This document shows positions 5,456-7,115 of a stretch of 7,115 nucleotides of DNA, piece by piece. The notes under the pieces are model-generated. The model searched no databases and was not told where the DNA came from. It was given only the letters and a program-made list of their open reading frames with translations. The stretch spans positions 1 to 7,115 of the forward strand of contig JAFSUE010000289.1 of assembly GCA_017445435.1 (NCBI GenBank). Direction: 5' to 3'. Each line of letters begins with the position of its first letter. Within the stretch, counting starts at the first letter, position 1. The translations under genes and the position numbers were made by a program. This stretch comes from Selenomonadaceae bacterium (GTDB taxonomy: Bacteria > Bacillota > Negativicutes > Selenomonadales > Selenomonadaceae).

Positions 5456-5486
5456 ATTTTATCAAAAGTCCCCTGAAATGTCACAA
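5456..5486 (-). promoter_or_regulatory. Probable nrdD promoter
   Basis: On the - strand an extended -10 box (TGATAAAAT, with TAAAAT at 5461-5456) is preceded by a -35-like TTGTGA (5486-5481) with a rather long 19-base spacer. It lies about 60 bases before the nrdD start. I see no clear NrdR-box pair around it. Confidence 0.4.
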
Positions 5487-5627
5487 GCCATAAGATTTGT
5501 TGACGGCGATTTAAGCTGAAAAATTTGGGTAAAACTACAACTTAGGCTTTAAATTCAGATAAGCATAAAATTTTTTATAGGAGGCATTTTGTAGAATTTA
5601 ATTTTGAAATTTGTTTTAGATTTTTTA

Positions 5628-5644
5628 AAACTACTTTTTCTTTT
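5628..5644 (+). repeat. Half copy of the 2846-2875 palindromic element
   Basis: AAACTACTTTTTCTTTT is identical over 17 bases to 2843-2859, which is the left arm and flank of the palindrome there. Here the right arm is missing and the sequence passes into TTAGTAG heptamers about ten bases later. The region 5401-5825 otherwise holds only the nrdD control signals, the repeats and the flagellin terminator. Confidence 0.6.
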
Positions 5645-5653
5645 GGCGCAAAT

Positions 5654-5686
5654 TTAGTTAGTAGTTAGTAGTTAGTAGTTAGTAGT
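5654..5686 (-). repeat. Tandem 7-base repeat (TTAGTAG on +, ACTACTA on -)
   Basis: A partial unit TTAG is followed by four exact TTAGTAG units. On the - strand this is the same ACTACTA array found at 1311-1343. In both places it reads ACTACTA on the strand of the gene that follows: the FtsZ-like gene there, nrdD here. Confidence 0.95.
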
Positions 5687-5691
5687 TTTTT

Positions 5692-5716
5692 ATTACGCAT
5701 TACGAATTACGCATTA
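5692..5716 (-). repeat. Tandem 7-base repeat (ATTACGC on +, TAATGCG-type on -)
   Basis: The units ATTACGC, ATTACGA and ATTACGC and the partial ATTA lie directly beside the TTAGTAG array. They are the reverse complement, in a rotated phase, of the TAATGCG units next to ftsE. The array sits just after the flagellin terminator. Confidence 0.9.
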
Positions 5717-5752
5717 AAAAAGAGCCGTTGCGACAGTCCGCCGTAACAGCTC
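5716..5752 (-). terminator. Rho-independent terminator of the flagellin gene
   Basis: On the - strand GAGCTGTTACG pairs with CGCAACGGCTC (11 positions, one G-U wobble and one mismatch) around a 9-base loop, followed by six T. It lies about 75 bases after the flagellin stop codon. Confidence 0.75.
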
Positions 5753-5825
5753 CCTTTATATCGAATCGATTAATTATCTAACTTGCTAAATTTCCTCTAG
5801 CGATTTAACCGTTAGCCGCTAAATT

Positions 5826-7115
5826 TTACTGCAGCAAGGAAAGTACAGCGCTGGAGTTTTGGTTAGCCTGCGCGAGCATAGACTGCGCCGCCTGCAACAG
5901 TACGTTATTCTTGGTGTAGTTCGTCATTTCCTTCGCCATATCAGCGTCACGGATTGTAGATTCAGCCGCTTGGACGTTTTCACTGGAAGTCGTCAAGTTG
6001 CTTGCCGTGTATTCCAACCTAGCGGAAATTGCACCGATTGTAGTTTGCTGGTCAAGCGCCTTGTTTAACGCATTGTCGAAGGCTGAAACTGCCGCGTTAG
6101 CCGCCTCACGTGTAGTAATCTTAATCGTTGTGCCGTCTCTACCTTTAAGTCCGAGTGCTTCGGAACGCATATCCATTAAGCCGACTTTGATAGCTTGGTT
6201 AGCCGACGCGCCAATTTGGAAGGATACTGAACCGTCTGCCGTCGTATTCGCCGCGTAAATTGTCGTCTTGAAGGCATCAAGCGCCGTATTGGTCGCCTTC
6301 TTCATATTGCCTTCGCTGTCCGTTATGGCGATTGAGAATCCAGAAATTTGCCCGTCAAGACCAGTATTCGACGCCATAAACGTCAACGCATTCTTGCCAT
6401 CTGCCGTAGATAACGCCTTGCCTGACGCCATCGTACCTATAGCTGTATCTGTGGAAACTGAACCTTCGCCGTTAAATGTTAAAAGCTCGCCAGTGAAATT
6501 AACGCTAGTAGCACTATCAGTACCAGAAGCGAAATCAGTGAATGAAACATCAGCAACAGTACCGCCAGTTGCACCGCTAATAGTACCAATAGAAACTGTA
6601 GAAAATGTCATATTCCAATCAGTGCTAGTCACATCGTCAGGAAGTTTAAATTGAAGTTTTCCTAAGTCATTGGCAACTTGCTCAACCGTGGCATTACTTG
6701 TACCAGCATCTGAAACGAACTCAATAGAAATGCCATACGTTGTATTATCATAGACTATACTAGCCAGCTTGATGTCAAAAGTACTTGACATAACAACAGA
6801 ACCAGTAGCGGTACATTGACCAGTTGCACTAAATGCAGCAGTTCCCCCGCTACCTGTTTGAACCGATCCGTTAATTTCGTAAAGAAGATCGTAAGTCAAG
6901 CCATTATCATCGACAATGTTGTATGTGAACGTTCCAACAGAGTAAGTTGTTCCATCAAGCTTGGTATAGTTCAATTCTTTAGAATCAAATAATTTCTCAA
7001 GCGCACTATTAAATTTGCTAGCATCTACCTGCACAGTACCAGAATTCGAACCGCCAGTAGTTATAAGACCAGTTTCACTAACTCCTAAAGCAAAAACGTT
7101 CGTGCTGTCGGAGAA
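5826..7115 (-). CDS. Flagellin, C-terminal 429 codons (partial, 5' end outside window)
   Basis: The frame is open from the window edge to TAA at 5826-5828. A GTG at 7034 is only an internal valine, because the frame continues upstream for 27 codons without a stop. The last 75 or so residues are the flagellin C-terminal D1/D0 helical region: IGAISARLEYTASNL, AAESTIRDADMAKEMTNYTK, and LLQAAQSMLAQANQ followed by NSSAVLSLLQ. This coiled-coil end packs in the filament core, is exported by the flagellar type III system, and is typical of flagellins lacking cleaved signals. Upstream, about 280 residues of Ser/Thr/Gly-rich, beta-type sequence form the surface-exposed variable domain, likely strand-rich and a possible site of O-glycosylation. 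The central part includes one cysteine (codon at 6813-6815), uncommon in flagellins, and favours GCT/ACT/GGT codons more than the conserved tail does. The whole protein is probably well over 500 residues. The symbol (fliC or hag) cannot be assigned without the species. Confidence 0.92.
   Translation of the reverse strand, partial: FSDSTNVFALGVSETGLITTGGSNSGTVQVDASKFNSALEKLFDSKELNYTKLDGTTYSVGTFTYNIVDDNGLTYDLLYEINGSVQTGSGGTAAFSATGQCTATGSVVMSSTFDIKLASIVYDNTTYGISIEFVSDAGTSNATVEQVANDLGKLQFKLPDDVTSTDWNMTFSTVSIGTISGATGGTVADVSFTDFASGTDSATSVNFTGELLTFNGEGSVSTDTAIGTMASGKALSTADGKNALTFMASNTGLDGQISGFSIAITDSEGNMKKATNTALDAFKTTIYAANTTADGSVSFQIGASANQAIKVGLMDMRSEALGLKGRDGTTIKITTREAANAAVSAFDNALNKALDQQTTIGAISARLEYTASNLTTSSENVQAAESTIRDADMAKEMTNYTKNNVLLQAAQSMLAQANQNSSAVLSLLQ

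Noticed and set aside
5398..5484. Extension of nrdD by 29 codons to an upstream in-frame start
   Set aside because: It would cover the promoter and place the strong AAAGGGGAG site inside the gene. The extra residues resemble no part of NrdD, whose ATP-cone begins right after 5397.
5578..5594. AGGAGG on the + strand as a ribosome site for a small gene
   Set aside because: The only nearby start-like codon, TTG, is followed at once by TAG, and no open frame continues.
5859..6654. Plus-strand frames opposite flagellin (5859-6068, 5998-6258, 6268-6654)
   Set aside because: They are mirror frames of a conserved flagellin coding region, without ribosome sites or family resemblance.

Overview
The window looks like the chromosome of an anaerobic, flagellated, A+T-rich Firmicute. 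A member of the Negativicutes (Selenomonas-like) is my best guess. It rests on the oxygen-independent class III ribonucleotide reductase, a flagellin, purine-rich Shine-Dalgarno sites (AAAGGGG, GGGGAGG) and the use of TTG and GTG codons. No 16S or marker gene is present, so the lineage is an inference.

Layout, left to right. (1) On the + strand: the last 39 codons of yajC and its terminator, then a complete WYL-domain transcriptional regulator (270-1280), then a 232-residue protein (1363-2061). The C-terminal half of that protein is clearly the FtsZ C-terminal domain, but its N-terminal half is a shrunken GTPase domain without the GTP-binding signature. (2) Convergent with it on the - strand: an intact ftsE ATPase gene (2086-2769) with no ftsX next to it. 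(3) A gene-poor stretch (2770-3213) holding a palindrome, a frameshifted feoA-like remnant with what looks like an intact promoter, operator-like palindrome and ribosome site, and the nrdD terminator. (4) nrdD on the - strand (3214-5397), whose protein stops just before the expected glycyl-radical segment and has no nrdG beside it. (5) A 430-base intergenic region with the nrdD promoter, tandem 7-base repeats and the flagellin terminator. (6) The C-terminal 429 codons of a flagellin on the - strand, running off the right edge.

No single pathway joins the genes. The most striking content is the GTPase-less FtsZ-like protein. It retains both acidic residues of the T7 loop, which in FtsZ complete the GTPase site of the neighbouring subunit, so it could cap or modulate real FtsZ filaments. 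It lies tail to tail with an ftsE that lacks ftsX and sits just downstream of a WYL regulator.

The second theme is decay and repeat activity. Two families of 7-base tandem repeats (ACTACTA and TAATGCG) occupy intergenic regions beside several of these genes, one abutting the ftsE start codon where a ribosome site is expected. nrdD has lost its 3' end, and the feoA-like gene is broken.
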